A stretch of DNA of 24,459 bases, taken from NCBI GenBank assembly GCA_964581505.1, contig CAZOOR010000042.1, forward strand, positions 1-24,459. Direction: 5' to 3'. A program made the position numbers and the translations under genes. The notes under the pieces are model-generated. The model saw nothing but the letters and a program-made list of their open reading frames with translations, did not search any database and had not been told where the DNA came from. Position 1 is the first letter of the stretch; every line of letters starts with the position of its first letter. Origin of the DNA: CAZOOR01 sp964581505 (GTDB taxonomy: Bacteria; Bacteroidota; Ignavibacteria; Kapaibacteriales; UBA2268). Shown here one piece after another: positions 1-8,900 of the stretch.

Positions 1-13
1 TGCATTTCTTTTT

Positions 14-48
14 CTCTCCTTGCTAAGGAGAGATGTCGCGAAGCGACA
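14..48. repeat. Two adjacent GC-rich hairpin palindromes (REP-like)
   Basis: Two perfect inverted repeats lie side by side. CTCTCCTT (14-21) and AAGGAGAG (25-32) surround a 3-base loop. TGTCGC (34-39) and GCGACA (43-48) surround GAA. They sit just beyond the stop of the sorting-domain remnant. The composition and compact double-hairpin form resemble dispersed intergenic palindromes rather than a terminator, because no T run follows. That they recur elsewhere in the genome is inference. Confidence 0.5.
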
Positions 49-69
49 GAGAGGTCGGCTGTTTTGCCT

Positions 70-240
70 TCACATCTTCACAAACTTATACATCTTTCCA
101 CCCACACGAATAAAATACACACCCGCCGCCAAGCCCGACACATCAAGCCGAATATGTCCCCCTTCGGAGGGGGTGCCTGCGGAGTAGGTGGGGGAGGATA
201 GAACCACATTCCCCAGCACATCATTCACTCTAACCGCATC
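70..240 (-). pseudogene. Truncated T9SS type A C-terminal sorting domain
   Basis: The minus strand ends in a frame reading VRVNDVLGNVVLSS, then GGHIRLDVSGLAAG, then VYFIRVGGKMYKFVKM before a stop at 70-72. This is the usual end of a Por/T9SS C-terminal sorting domain, which directs export across the outer membrane and attachment at the cell surface. Only the last 50-60 residues are recognisable. The normal start of the domain (PNP followed by a hydrophobic strand) and any cargo protein are missing. The upstream in-frame residues are Arg/Lys/Asn-rich and do not look like protein. A GC-rich palindromic element at 156-197 is read in frame as the linker between two strands. I read it as the tail of a lost or rearranged secreted protein. 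Confidence 0.6.
156..197. repeat. GC-rich palindromic element inside the sorting-domain frame
   Basis: CCCCCT (158-163) pairs with AGGGGG (168-173) around a TCGG loop. The element continues to 197 as a G-rich stretch. It lies within the sorting-domain remnant and is translated as roughly TYSAGTPSEGG, between two expected beta strands, so the frame is kept across it. Composition differs sharply from the AT-rich flanks. It is probably an inserted dispersed repeat. Confidence 0.5.
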
Positions 241-258
241 TTTTAAGGTGCGGTTTTT
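232..258 (+). terminator. Terminator-like hairpin
   Basis: AACCGCATC (232-240) pairs with GGTGCGGTT (247-255), with one G-T pair and a 6-base loop. A T run follows (254-258) on the plus strand. It lies at the broken upstream end of the sorting-domain remnant, which suggests non-coding sequence there. No plus-strand gene ending here is visible, so what it would terminate is unknown. Confidence 0.4.
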
Positions 259-333
259 ATTATGTCTTTGCCTATTTTTCCTTGCCTTACTCCTATTATT
301 TCCCAAAGGGCGAGTGGGCGTATGGGTGAACAT

Positions 334-668
334 TATGCTCGCGTAAGCCTTTTGATTAGTATATAAATAATACCATAAAAATTATATATAAATTGAGTAT
401 AATTGCAGAATAATATATTTGTTATTGTAAAAGTATTGTATTCTAAAACTGTGATTATGGAAATATTTCCAAATAGAAAAATGGCGGAAAGGCTGTAATA
501 AAGATACTTTACATTGTTTTGCAAACTTTTGGCACGCCTAACTTTTTTTAATAATTTTTATTGCAAAAAGTGAGAAAAAGTTATAATTTTGTACACTGTT
601 TGTTGTAAGATAAACAGTATAATGGTTTTTTTAATCACGATTTATAAATTAGATGTAAGAGAAGTATA
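334..668 (+). other. AT-rich intergenic region upstream of the octaheme cytochrome operon
   Basis: There are no convincing genes in these 335 bases. A 63-codon minus-strand frame is AT-driven, has no family resemblance and overlaps the presumed promoter. The only structure seen is the promoter candidate at 561-591 and a second TATAAT at 618-623 without a matching upstream box. Confidence 0.5.
561..591 (+). promoter_or_regulatory. Bacteroidetes-type promoter candidate for the octaheme cytochrome operon
   Basis: TTG (561-563) is followed after 20 bases by TAATTTTG (584-591), which matches the Bacteroidetes -7 consensus TAnnTTTG. The start codon of the first operon gene is about 78 bases downstream. 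It was found by eye in very AT-rich sequence, so chance matches are possible. Confidence 0.4.
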
Positions 669-2264
669 ATGAAAAACATCTTTTTAGCCCTGATTATTTT
701 GGGAGCAGTCTATTTTTTCTTTTACGGTTCGCTCTTTGATAGAGAGAATGAACCCAACCCGCTGAACGAGTTGAAAGAAAAATATACAAACAAAGCAAAG
801 CCATTGGTGGACCATAGCAAACTCGCCGCTTTAAATAAAGAATTCAAAACAGCTCAGGAAGTTACTCTGGCATGTTTATCATGCCATAATGAAATCCATG
901 AGGGAGTTATGAAGAACAATCACTGGCAGTGGGAACGCGAAGATTTTGTCAAAGGCAGAGGTGTTACCTATTACGGTAAGAAGAACGGTATTAATAATTT
1001 CTGTATTGGAATTGGCGGAAGTGAGAAGGCTTGCAACAGATGCCACGTTGGATTTGGGTATAGCGATTACACTTTTGATTTCAAAGATTCAAGCAATATT
1101 GACTGTATGGCTTGCCATGCAGGTGCGGGTGAATATTCAAAAGGTAAAAACCTTGCCGGATACCCCGCCGCATCAATTGATTTGGGCAAAGCCGCTCGTA
1201 GTGTCGGTCTGCCGACACGTTATAATTGCGGTACTTGTCATTTCTTCAGTGGTGGCGGTAATAATGTAAAACACGGTGATTTGGAAAAATCATTATTCAG
1301 TGCCAATAGAGATGTTGATGTGCATCTCGGTGTTGATGGCGTTAATATGGAATGTGTTGATTGCCATACTGCAACCGACCATAAGATGAAAGGGCGTCTA
1401 TATGCCTTATCATCAACAAATAACAATAGGCTATTATGCGAAGACTGTCATACGGAAACACCGCATAAATCTGACATTATCAACGAGCATACCGTTAAGG
1501 TTGCTTGCCAGACTTGCCATATTCCTACATATTCAAAGGTAAACAAAACGAATACTTATTGGGATTGGTCAACATCCGGTAAACTGAAAGACGGCAAACC
1601 GTATATTGTGGCTGATGAAGAAGAAAACCACTTATATATGAGTATCAAGGGTAATTTTGTTTGGAAGAAAAATCTAAAACCGGATTATACTTGGTTCAAC
1701 GGAACGGCTCAGCATTATATGCCTTTTGATGTTGTTGATACAAATACACCGATTAAGATTAATGAATTAAACGGTTCTTATGCAGATAAGGATTCCAAAA
1801 TCATTCCTTACAAGATGCATATTACAAGACAAATCTATGATACAAAATTCAAAAGAATTATTCTGCCTCACCTATTTTCCGATACAAAGGAGCAGGGTGG
1901 CTATTGGAAATTATTTGATTGGGACGTTGCCGCAAAATCCGGTATGATTTATTATAAAAATCTATTCGGTTTGAATATGTCAGATGATTCCTGTTATAGT
2001 GGAGAGCATGCTTTTGTAACGACCGAGATGGCTTGGCCCCTAAATCACATGGTTTCTACGGCTGAGAAAGCAGTAAAATGTGAAGAGTGCCATACATCTG
2101 AAGGTAGTAGATTAGAAAAATTGACAGGTTTCTATATGCCCGGCAGGGATAGAAATTCATTGATTGAAACGTTTGGATTTTTGGCTATTGTTCTATCATT
2201 CCTCGGAGTGCTTGGTCACGGAGCAATTAGAATCTTTATGTCGAAAAAATATAAAAAACATTAA
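669..2264 (+). CDS. Octaheme c-type cytochrome, tetrathionate reductase (OTR) family
   Basis: This 531-residue protein has eight CxxCH haem sites, starting at residues 69, 122, 146, 187, 229, 257, 280 and 471. The long gap before the last haem, the count of eight and the length fit the octahaem tetrathionate reductase family known from Shewanella OTR. That enzyme reduces tetrathionate and also nitrite and hydroxylamine in vitro, and its active-site haem is ligated by a lysine. Lysines 158 and 160, just after the third motif, are candidates for that ligand. A hydrophobic N-terminal segment (3-20) and a C-terminal TM helix (about 500-523) suggest it is anchored in the inner membrane with the haems in the periplasm. 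It is first in an operon: the cytochrome b gene follows after 22 bases. The physiological substrate cannot be told from sequence. Confidence 0.9.
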   Translation: MKNIFLALIILGAVYFFFYGSLFDRENEPNPLNELKEKYTNKAKPLVDHSKLAALNKEFKTAQEVTLACLSCHNEIHEGVMKNNHWQWEREDFVKGRGVTYYGKKNGINNFCIGIGGSEKACNRCHVGFGYSDYTFDFKDSSNIDCMACHAGAGEYSKGKNLAGYPAASIDLGKAARSVGLPTRYNCGTCHFFSGGGNNVKHGDLEKSLFSANRDVDVHLGVDGVNMECVDCHTATDHKMKGRLYALSSTNNNRLLCEDCHTETPHKSDIINEHTVKVACQTCHIPTYSKVNKTNTYWDWSTSGKLKDGKPYIVADEEENHLYMSIKGNFVWKKNLKPDYTWFNGTAQHYMPFDVVDTNTPIKINELNGSYADKDSKIIPYKMHITRQIYDTKFKRIILPHLFSDTKEQGGYWKLFDWDVAAKSGMIYYKNLFGLNMSDDSCYSGEHAFVTTEMAWPLNHMVSTAEKAVKCEECHTSEGSRLEKLTGFYMPGRDRNSLIETFGFLAIVLSFLGVLGHGAIRIFMSKKYKKH

Positions 2265-2286
2265 AAAATACAATTGGTAATTAGTT

Positions 2287-2955
2287 ATGAAAACAGTATA
2301 TATTTATCAAAAATTTGAAAGATTTTGGCACTGGACACAGGCTATATTGATTTTCTTTCTCGGTTTTACGGGTTTTGAAATTCACGGTAGCTACTCTTTC
2401 TTCGGATACGAGAACGCAGTTGCCTATCATAATTTTGCGGCTTGGTCGCTTATTGTGCTGATTATTTTTGCCATCTTTTGGCATTTGGTTACCGGCGAAT
2501 GGAAACAGTATGTTCCGACATTTGAAAATCTTATTGCGCAGGCGCAGTACTATCTTTCCGGTATTTTCAAGAATGCACCACACCCGACCAAGAAGACGGT
2601 ACTTAGCAAATTGAACCCATTGCAGAGATTAACGTATTTGGGATTGAAACTTGCTTTGTTCCCGATTTTGGTTTTCTCGGGAATACTCTATATGTATTAT
2701 AGATATCCGATGAACGATACGGTTCAGTCGCTTGATGTAAGTAACTTGGAATGGATTGCTTATTTGCATGTATTCGGTGCCTTTATGATGGTTGCATTTG
2801 TTATCGTTCATATATATTTAACGACAACAGGTCATACGGTTACCTCTAATATCAAGGCTATGCTAACCGGTTACGAAGATATCGAAGATGACGAAGAAGA
2901 AGAAATAAATTTGGCGAACGAAGGTGTTGCCGAAGTAAACAAGACAGTTAATTAA
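2287..2955 (+). CDS. Membrane cytochrome b (cytochrome b561/Ni-Fe hydrogenase b type)
   Basis: The 222-residue protein has four predicted TM helices, roughly 17-33, 50-68, 118-136 and 158-180. Histidines in and near the helices at 15, 33, 48, 66, 161 and 175 are suited to binding two b haems. The N-terminal FWHWTQ and the late HVFGAF-to-HIY stretch are typical of the cytochrome b561/Ni-hydrogenase b family. The likely role is passing electrons between the quinone pool and the octaheme cytochrome encoded 22 bases upstream. The C-terminus is strikingly acidic (about 198-206, a run of Glu and Asp). The next gene starts 19 bases downstream. The family call is strong; the direction of electron flow is inferred. 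Confidence 0.85.
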   Translation: MKTVYIYQKFERFWHWTQAILIFFLGFTGFEIHGSYSFFGYENAVAYHNFAAWSLIVLIIFAIFWHLVTGEWKQYVPTFENLIAQAQYYLSGIFKNAPHPTKKTVLSKLNPLQRLTYLGLKLALFPILVFSGILYMYYRYPMNDTVQSLDVSNLEWIAYLHVFGAFMMVAFVIVHIYLTTTGHTVTSNIKAMLTGYEDIEDDEEEEINLANEGVAEVNKTVN

Positions 2956-2974
2956 ATTATTTGGTGAGATTAAT

Positions 2975-3523
2975 ATGAAATTTACACAATTCTCGCAACT
3001 TGACGATAAAAGTGAAAAGTATATGAATCCCTATCTTGCCGGAATACTGCTGGGCTTGACGCTCCTTGTTGCAGTTTATATTTCCGGTAGAGGTTTGGGC
3101 GCAAGTGGAGCATTTAAGAGTGTGATTGTTACTACTGTGGAAAATGTTGCTCCTTCGTATGCAGAGGGTTCGCAGTTCTATCAGGATTATACTAAATCGC
3201 ATGGTGGCGGCTCGCCTATGAAATCTTGGCTTGTATTCGAGATACTCGGTGTTATTATCGGCGGTTTTGCTTCGGGCTTGATTTCGGGACGTATGAAATT
3301 AAGAACGGAAAAAGGACCTTCGATTACAAATAAAACTCGACTAATTGCCGCACTTATCGGAGGAACTTTGTTCGGCTATGGTGCTACATTAGGACGCGGT
3401 TGTACGAGTGGTGCGGCTTTGAGCGGCATGGCTGTACTTTCGCTTCACGGATTTATTGTGATGTTGGCGATATTCGGCACTGCTTATGCTTTGGCGTATT
3501 TTGTTAGAAAACTTTGGTTATAA
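2975..3523 (+). CDS. YeeE/YedE-family sulfur transporter, first half
   Basis: This 182-residue membrane protein carries the YeeE/YedE signature GRGCTSG at 140-146, with C143 its only cysteine. YeeE (TsuA) transporters import thiosulfate through a pathway of conserved cysteines in a pseudo-symmetric protein of about 350 residues. Here the fold is divided into two genes. This half has about four or five hydrophobic segments (21-37, 86-105, 123-138, 150-178) and the next gene supplies the matching half. The 28-base gap to that gene, with no promoter seen, supports co-expression and probably heterodimer assembly. The substrate is likely thiosulfate or another sulfane-sulfur compound; this is inferred from the family. 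Confidence 0.85.
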   Translation: MKFTQFSQLDDKSEKYMNPYLAGILLGLTLLVAVYISGRGLGASGAFKSVIVTTVENVAPSYAEGSQFYQDYTKSHGGGSPMKSWLVFEILGVIIGGFASGLISGRMKLRTEKGPSITNKTRLIAALIGGTLFGYGATLGRGCTSGAALSGMAVLSLHGFIVMLAIFGTAYALAYFVRKLWL

Positions 3524-3550
3524 TTTTAAACAATAATAAAGAGAAATTAA

Positions 3551-4753
3551 ATGGGACCGTTAGTACCTGAAATTGTTAGTGGAGGGCTCAACTTAGTGTT
3601 GGCGATATTTATAGGTATAGCCTTCGGATATATTCTTGAGCAGGCAGGTTTTTCATCTACACGAAAACTTGCGGGACTTTTCTATGGTTATGATTTTACC
3701 GTTTTGAAAGTCTTTTTCTCAGCCGCAGTAGTTGCCGCTGTTGGCATTATCTTTTTTAATTATTTCGGATTGCTCAATCTTGACTTGATTTTTATCAATC
3801 CGACATTTTGGCCATCGGCTATTGTTGGTGGTGTTATTATGGGTGTAGGCTTTATTGTCGGCGGCTTCTGCCCCGGTACAAGTGTTTGTGCCACATTTAT
3901 TGGTAAGAAAGATGCCTTATTCTTTATCTTCGGAATATTTGCCGGTATCTTCCTTTTCACTTTGACATATCCTGCTGTTGTTGATTTCTATAAGGCTGGC
4001 AGTATGGGACCTATTACCGTGTATGATGCAATTGGTATGTCTCGCGGATTGTTTATGTTCTTGTTTATTTTAATTGCCCTCGGTGCTTTTGTTTTTGCAA
4101 CGATTTGGGAAAAGAAAATCAACAAGGTAGATGAACATCCGGAAAAACCGTATTTCAAAAAATATTTTATCGGGCTGGCTATTACTTCTGTTATTGCTAT
4201 TATTATGATTTTTACTCCTGATTGGAAGACAAGTATTAGCGACACTGCGGCTGATTATGCCGAAACTAAAGCCGATGAAATTACTGTTATTTCAGCAGAT
4301 GAACTTGCTTTCAAATTGATGCACGAGTATTCTGATATTGAAATTATTGATGTTCGTAGTGCTGATGCCTTCAAAAGCAATAATATTCCTACATCAATCA
4401 ATATCCCTCTGGCAGAAATGACAGAAAAGGAATGGTATGATTATATTAGGAAAAATGTGAAAACACTTATTTTCTATTCGGACGATAATAAAGATGCCCA
4501 AAAAGCATATTTCATTGCGAAGCAATATGGACATCAATGGAACTCTGTATTAGATGGTGGTTTTACGAATTTCTCGCAATCTATTCTAAATTTCAACGGC
4601 GATGATGCCGCCTCAATCAATACTGTTCAAGGCAAATGGGACTATCGTTTCCGTACAAAAGCCAGACAAGAAATGATTGAGCTGAAGAAAAAAGCGGCGA
4701 ACAAAAATAAACCTAAGAAGAAGAAAGCCGTTAGAGTTGTCGGCGGTTGCTAG
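3551..4753 (+). CDS. YeeE/YedE-family transporter, second half, fused to a rhodanese-like domain with a Cys-terminal tail
   Basis: This 400-residue protein has three parts. Residues 1-225 are a YeeE/YedE half with about six hydrophobic segments and the pore signature GFCPGTSVC at 105-113. Residues 243-345 are a rhodanese-like fold, with IIDVRSADAF at 265-274 and DGGF at 335-338. The last part is a lysine-rich tail (about 379-395) ending in VVGGC. Where an active rhodanese has the catalytic Cys of its loop, this one reads FYSDDN with Ser310, so it should lack normal sulfurtransferase chemistry. The protein has only three cysteines: C107 and C113 in the pore, and C400 as the very last residue. 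In E. coli, YeeE works with the Cys-containing partner YeeD; the tail might play that part here (inference). It is the last gene of the operon and a terminator follows. Confidence 0.85.
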   Translation: MGPLVPEIVSGGLNLVLAIFIGIAFGYILEQAGFSSTRKLAGLFYGYDFTVLKVFFSAAVVAAVGIIFFNYFGLLNLDLIFINPTFWPSAIVGGVIMGVGFIVGGFCPGTSVCATFIGKKDALFFIFGIFAGIFLFTLTYPAVVDFYKAGSMGPITVYDAIGMSRGLFMFLFILIALGAFVFATIWEKKINKVDEHPEKPYFKKYFIGLAITSVIAIIMIFTPDWKTSISDTAADYAETKADEITVISADELAFKLMHEYSDIEIIDVRSADAFKSNNIPTSINIPLAEMTEKEWYDYIRKNVKTLIFYSDDNKDAQKAYFIAKQYGHQWNSVLDGGFTNFSQSILNFNGDDAASINTVQGKWDYRFRTKARQEMIELKKKAANKNKPKKKKAVRVVGGC

Positions 4754-5055
4754 ACTAAATCAATTTTGTTTTTCAATGGGCTGTTCCTTTATTGGGCAGT
4801 CCATTTTTTTATATTTATATCGCTCTTTATTGTGCTGAAATTGAAACCGGATAATAATAAAGAGTTAATGACAATGTGCAAAACTTTTTCGCTGAAAACT
4901 GCCGAATAGGTGGTGTGTGGAAAAGATTTGCTTCATCATTTTGAATATTTTTATTAAGTTCAATTAGTTTGTTTTTGCATTTTGGGAAATTAGCAAAAGC
5001 ATACTAAAACGGTATATAATCTATTAAATATCAATAATTTATGGTTTAAACTATT
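4754..5055 (+). other. Intergenic region: operon terminator and promoter region of the SIMPL gene
   Basis: There is no gene in these 302 bases. The left end holds the terminator at 4775-4810. Two weak promoter possibilities precede the next gene: TTG at 4941-4943 with TAGTTTG at 4965-4971, and a TATAAT at 5015-5020 with no good upstream box. Neither is strong. Confidence 0.4.
4775..4810 (+). terminator. Intrinsic terminator after the octaheme cytochrome operon
   Basis: A 12-pair stem (4775-4786 with 4794-4805, including three G-T pairs) closes a short loop and is followed by a T run to 4810. It lies 21 bases after the last stop codon of the operon. Confidence 0.75.
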
Positions 5056-5802
5056 ATGAGTACGAAATCTCAGAATAATACTATCGGCTATCTGCTCTTG
5101 GGGCTTACACTTGCTCTCGGATTGATAATTGCTTCTTTCTTGCTGTCTTCCACGCTGCGAGATATTAAAGGCAGTGAGCAGGTAATCACTGTAAAAGGAT
5201 ATGCGGAAAAGAATATTATTTCAGACCTCGGCGTATGGCAGGGATATATTTCTGTAACAAGTTATGACTTAGTTTCCGGTTATCAGAAGTTGCAGCACGA
5301 CTTCGACGTACTGCTAAATTATTTAAAAGAGAAAAATATTGATAAAAAGAGTATTAAACTCGGTGCAATTTCCAATTATAAAAATTTCAGAAATTCACCG
5401 AACGGTGGTCGTTCCAGTGAATTTATCGGCTATACCTTGGAGCGGAGGGTGTCCGTTACTTCAAGTGATGTCCGTCTGATTGAACAATTGGGTAGCGAAT
5501 CTACCTCGTTGATACAGCAGGGGGTTCAGATTTCATCTAATTCTCCTCAATATTTTTATACAAAATTGAACGACTTGAAAATTGAAATGCTTGGCAAAGC
5601 AACGAAAGATGCAAAGGAACGCGCCGTAGTTATTGCAAAAAGTAGCGGAACTGAAGCCGGTGCTATTAAATCGGCACGTCAAGGTGTTTTTCAAATTACT
5701 GCTCGCAACTCAGCCGAAATATCAGATTGGGGAGAATACAATCTCTCGTCAATTGAAAAGACAATTAAGGCTGTTGTTACTGCAAGTTTTGTTGTGAAAT
5801 AA
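5056..5802 (+). CDS. SIMPL (DUF541) domain protein
   Basis: This 248-residue protein has one N-terminal TM or signal-anchor helix (about 10-32) followed by a SIMPL/DUF541 domain over the rest. Family features are the early ITVKGYAEKNI strand (44-54), the central helix-rich stretch, and a late segment with AKDAKERAVVIAKSSG-like spacing (about 184-198) leading to a final beta strand. Proteins of this kind (YggE-like) sit in the periplasm or cell envelope; their biochemical role is not established. It stands alone between the operon terminator and nrdJ. The ATG at 5056 is supported by a normal N-terminal helix starting a few residues later. The family call is secure, the function unknown. Confidence 0.85.
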   Translation: MSTKSQNNTIGYLLLGLTLALGLIIASFLLSSTLRDIKGSEQVITVKGYAEKNIISDLGVWQGYISVTSYDLVSGYQKLQHDFDVLLNYLKEKNIDKKSIKLGAISNYKNFRNSPNGGRSSEFIGYTLERRVSVTSSDVRLIEQLGSESTSLIQQGVQISSNSPQYFYTKLNDLKIEMLGKATKDAKERAVVIAKSSGTEAGAIKSARQGVFQITARNSAEISDWGEYNLSSIEKTIKAVVTASFVVK

Positions 5803-5879
5803 AATTGGATTTGGGTCAATAAAACCTATTGCGAGAGCAATCGTCTTAAATAAGTATCGGTTAAAAAATTATTATTATT

Positions 5880-5900
5880 CCTGTTAAGATTATTAACGGG
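5880..5900 (+). promoter_or_regulatory. Inverted repeat upstream of nrdJ
   Basis: CCTGTTAA (5880-5887) and TTAACGGG (5893-5900) form an 8-pair stem with one G-T pair and a 5-base loop. No T run follows, so it is not a standard terminator. It could be an operator or leader hairpin for nrdJ. It does not look like an NrdR box, and no cobalamin riboswitch is apparent in 5803-5984. Confidence 0.25.
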
Positions 5901-5984
5901 AGATGAACTTAACACCGCAAATTGAATTATTGTGGTTGAAAATTGAAAAAAATATACAGATAAACTGCACGAAAGGATAGATTT

Positions 5985-8900
5985 ATGAAAGTCAGCAAAC
6001 GCTTTACTAAGGGTAGCAACAATCCTTATGAATTATTTAATTACACACTCCGCTCGTCTTCGCTGAGAAATCCTGATGGCTCTTTTGTTTTTCAAATGGA
6101 CAACGTAGAAGTGCCGGAGCAATGGTCGCAGATGGCAAGCGACATTCTCGCCCAAAAATATATGAGAAAAACCGGAGTTCCGCAGAAAGACGAACAAGGT
6201 GAAATCAAAAAAGATGAACAGGGGAAACCTATACTCGGTTCCGAAAATTCAATAAAGCAAGTTGTGCATAGGCTTGCAGGTACTTGGAAACATTGGGGCG
6301 AAAATTATAATTATTTCACAAGCGAAGAAGATGCGCAAAATTTCTATGATGAACTTGCATATATGCTTCTCAATCAAATGGCGGCACCCAATTCGCCGCA
6401 ATGGTTCAATACCGGTTTAGCTTGGGCTTACGGTATCAAAGGTAGTAAACAAGGACATTATTATGTTGAGCAAAAGACCGGCAAATTGCAGAAATCAAAA
6501 GATTCATATACGCGTCCGCAACCGCATGCTTGTTTTATTCAGTCTGTCAGTGATGACCTGTTGAATCAAGGTGGTATATTTGATTTGGCAACTCGGGAAG
6601 CCAGAATATTTAAATTCGGTAGCGGCTCGGGGACTAATTTTTCGAGTATTCGCGGCGAGGGCGAAATACTTTCTGGTGGTGGAAAATCTTCCGGTTTAAT
6701 GAGTTTTTTGAAAATATTCGACCGTGCCGCCGGTGCGATTAAATCAGGTGGAACAACACGCCGCGCCGCTAAAATGGTTATTGTTGATATTGACCATCCG
6801 GACGTAGAGCAATTTATTGAATGGAAGGCAAAAGAAGAAGATAAAGTTGCGGCTCTTGTTTCGGGTTCGCGTATTAATGCAACTTTTCTACAGGCAATAA
6901 TTGATGAAGCACTACAAAACGGAACAGACAGAACAACAAATGAAAAATTAAACGAACTCGTTCAAAAATCTTTACATCGAGGTGTGCCGCTTAATTATAT
7001 TTTGCGTATTCTTACGCTTGTGGAACAGGGCTATACAAATCTTGATTTGAATGTATTCGATACAAACTACGAGAGTGAAGCTTATGCAACGGTGAGTGGA
7101 CAAAATTCAAACAATTCAATTCGTGTAACCAATGATTTTATGCGTGCGGTAGAAAATGACGAAATGTGGGAACTTCGTTTCCGTACCGATGATAAAGTAA
7201 TTCGTCAGGTCAAAGCACGTGATTTATGGGGTAAAATAAATTTAAGTGCTTGGAAAAGTGCAGACCCGGGTATGCAGTATGACACGACTATAAATGAATG
7301 GCACACTTGCCCGCAATCGGGTAGAATAAATGCCAGTAATCCTTGCAGTGAGTATATGTTCCTTGATGATACTGCATGCAATCTTGCAAGTCTCAATCTG
7401 ATGAAATTCTTTGATGAAGAAAAAGGTGAGTTCCTAATTGATGACTTCAAACATGCTGTAAGAATATGGACAATTGTACTCGAAATATCTGTACTAATGG
7501 CACAATTCCCCTCGGAAAAAGTAGCACAACAGAGTTTCGATTTTCGCACACTTGGTCTTGGTTTTGCAAATATCGGTTCATTGCTAATGGTCAATGGTAT
7601 TCCCTATGATTCACCAGAAGGTGTAGCAATGGCAGGTGCTATTTCGGCGATAATGACAGGTCAATCATATGCAACGTCTGCGGAAATGGCAGCGGAAATG
7701 GGGACATTCCCGAAATATGATTTGAATAAAGATGATATGCTGAGAGTAATTCGCAATCATCGCAGGGCGGCATATTTTACTGATGAGAAAGAATACGAAG
7801 GACTGTCCATTAAACCGATTGGACTAAATCCGCGATATACTCATAAAGAATTAATTAATGCCGCAAAGCATACTTGGGACCAAGCCCGCGAGCTGGGAAC
7901 AAAGCATGGTTTCCGCAATGCACAAGTTACTGTGATTGCTCCGACAGGAACAATAGGGTTGGTTATGGATTGCGACACAACAGGTATTGAACCCGACTTT
8001 GCAATTGTTAAATTCAAAAAGCTTGCCGGTGGTGGTTATTTCAAGATTGTCAATCAATCCGTACAAAAGGCATTACATAAACTCGGTTATAGCAATAAGC
8101 AAATTGAGGATATTGAGAAATACAGTAAGGGACACGGAACTTTAATTGACGCTCCTGCAATAAATTATAAATCTTTGATGAACAAAGGCTTTACCGAAGA
8201 AAAATTAAGAGAAATCGAAAAATTGCTTGATAATGTCTTTGATATAAAATTTGCATTTAACAAATGGACATTGGGTGAGGATTTTTGTCATAAACTCGGA
8301 TTTTCCGAAAAGCAACTGAACTCGCCAACTTTTGATATGCTAAAGGAACTTGACTTTACAGATGAAGAAATCGAACGTGCTAACGATTATGTTTGCGGTA
8401 CAATGATGCTTGAGGGCGCTCCGCATATTAAAGAGCAACATTTGCCGATATTTGATACTGCTAATAAGTGTGGCAAAAATGGCAAACGTTATATTCAATA
8501 TATGGCACACGTAAAGATGTTAGCCGGCGTACAACCATTTATTTCCGGTGCTATATCCAAGACGGTCAATATGCCTGAGCAAGCAACAGTCGTAGAAATA
8601 GGTAATGTATATTTGGAATCTTGGAAGATGATGCTCAAAGCCATTGCTATTTATCGAGACGGTTCAAAGCTCTCGCAACCGCTTACATCAGCACATGAAG
8701 ATGGATTGGACGAAGTAGTGATGCTTGGTGATGAGAATACTTTGGACGAAACAAAGGGACCGAAGGAAGTTCAGGAGCAGATTCTTGAAAATATAGAGCG
8801 GCGTTCGGAAAGAAAAAAATTACCGAAAAAAAGAAACGGGTATATTCGTGAAGCTTATGTAGGCGGTCATAAAGTCTATCTACGTACCGGTGAATACGAA

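Noticed and set aside
333..524. A 63-codon minus-strand frame upstream of the octahaem cytochrome
   Set aside because: AT-driven, no recognisable family, ends in sequence that looks like a promoter region; not supported as a gene.
5803..5984. Cobalamin riboswitch upstream of the B12-dependent nrdJ
   Set aside because: Two small hairpins are present but no B12-box-like sequence or the extended structure expected of that riboswitch.
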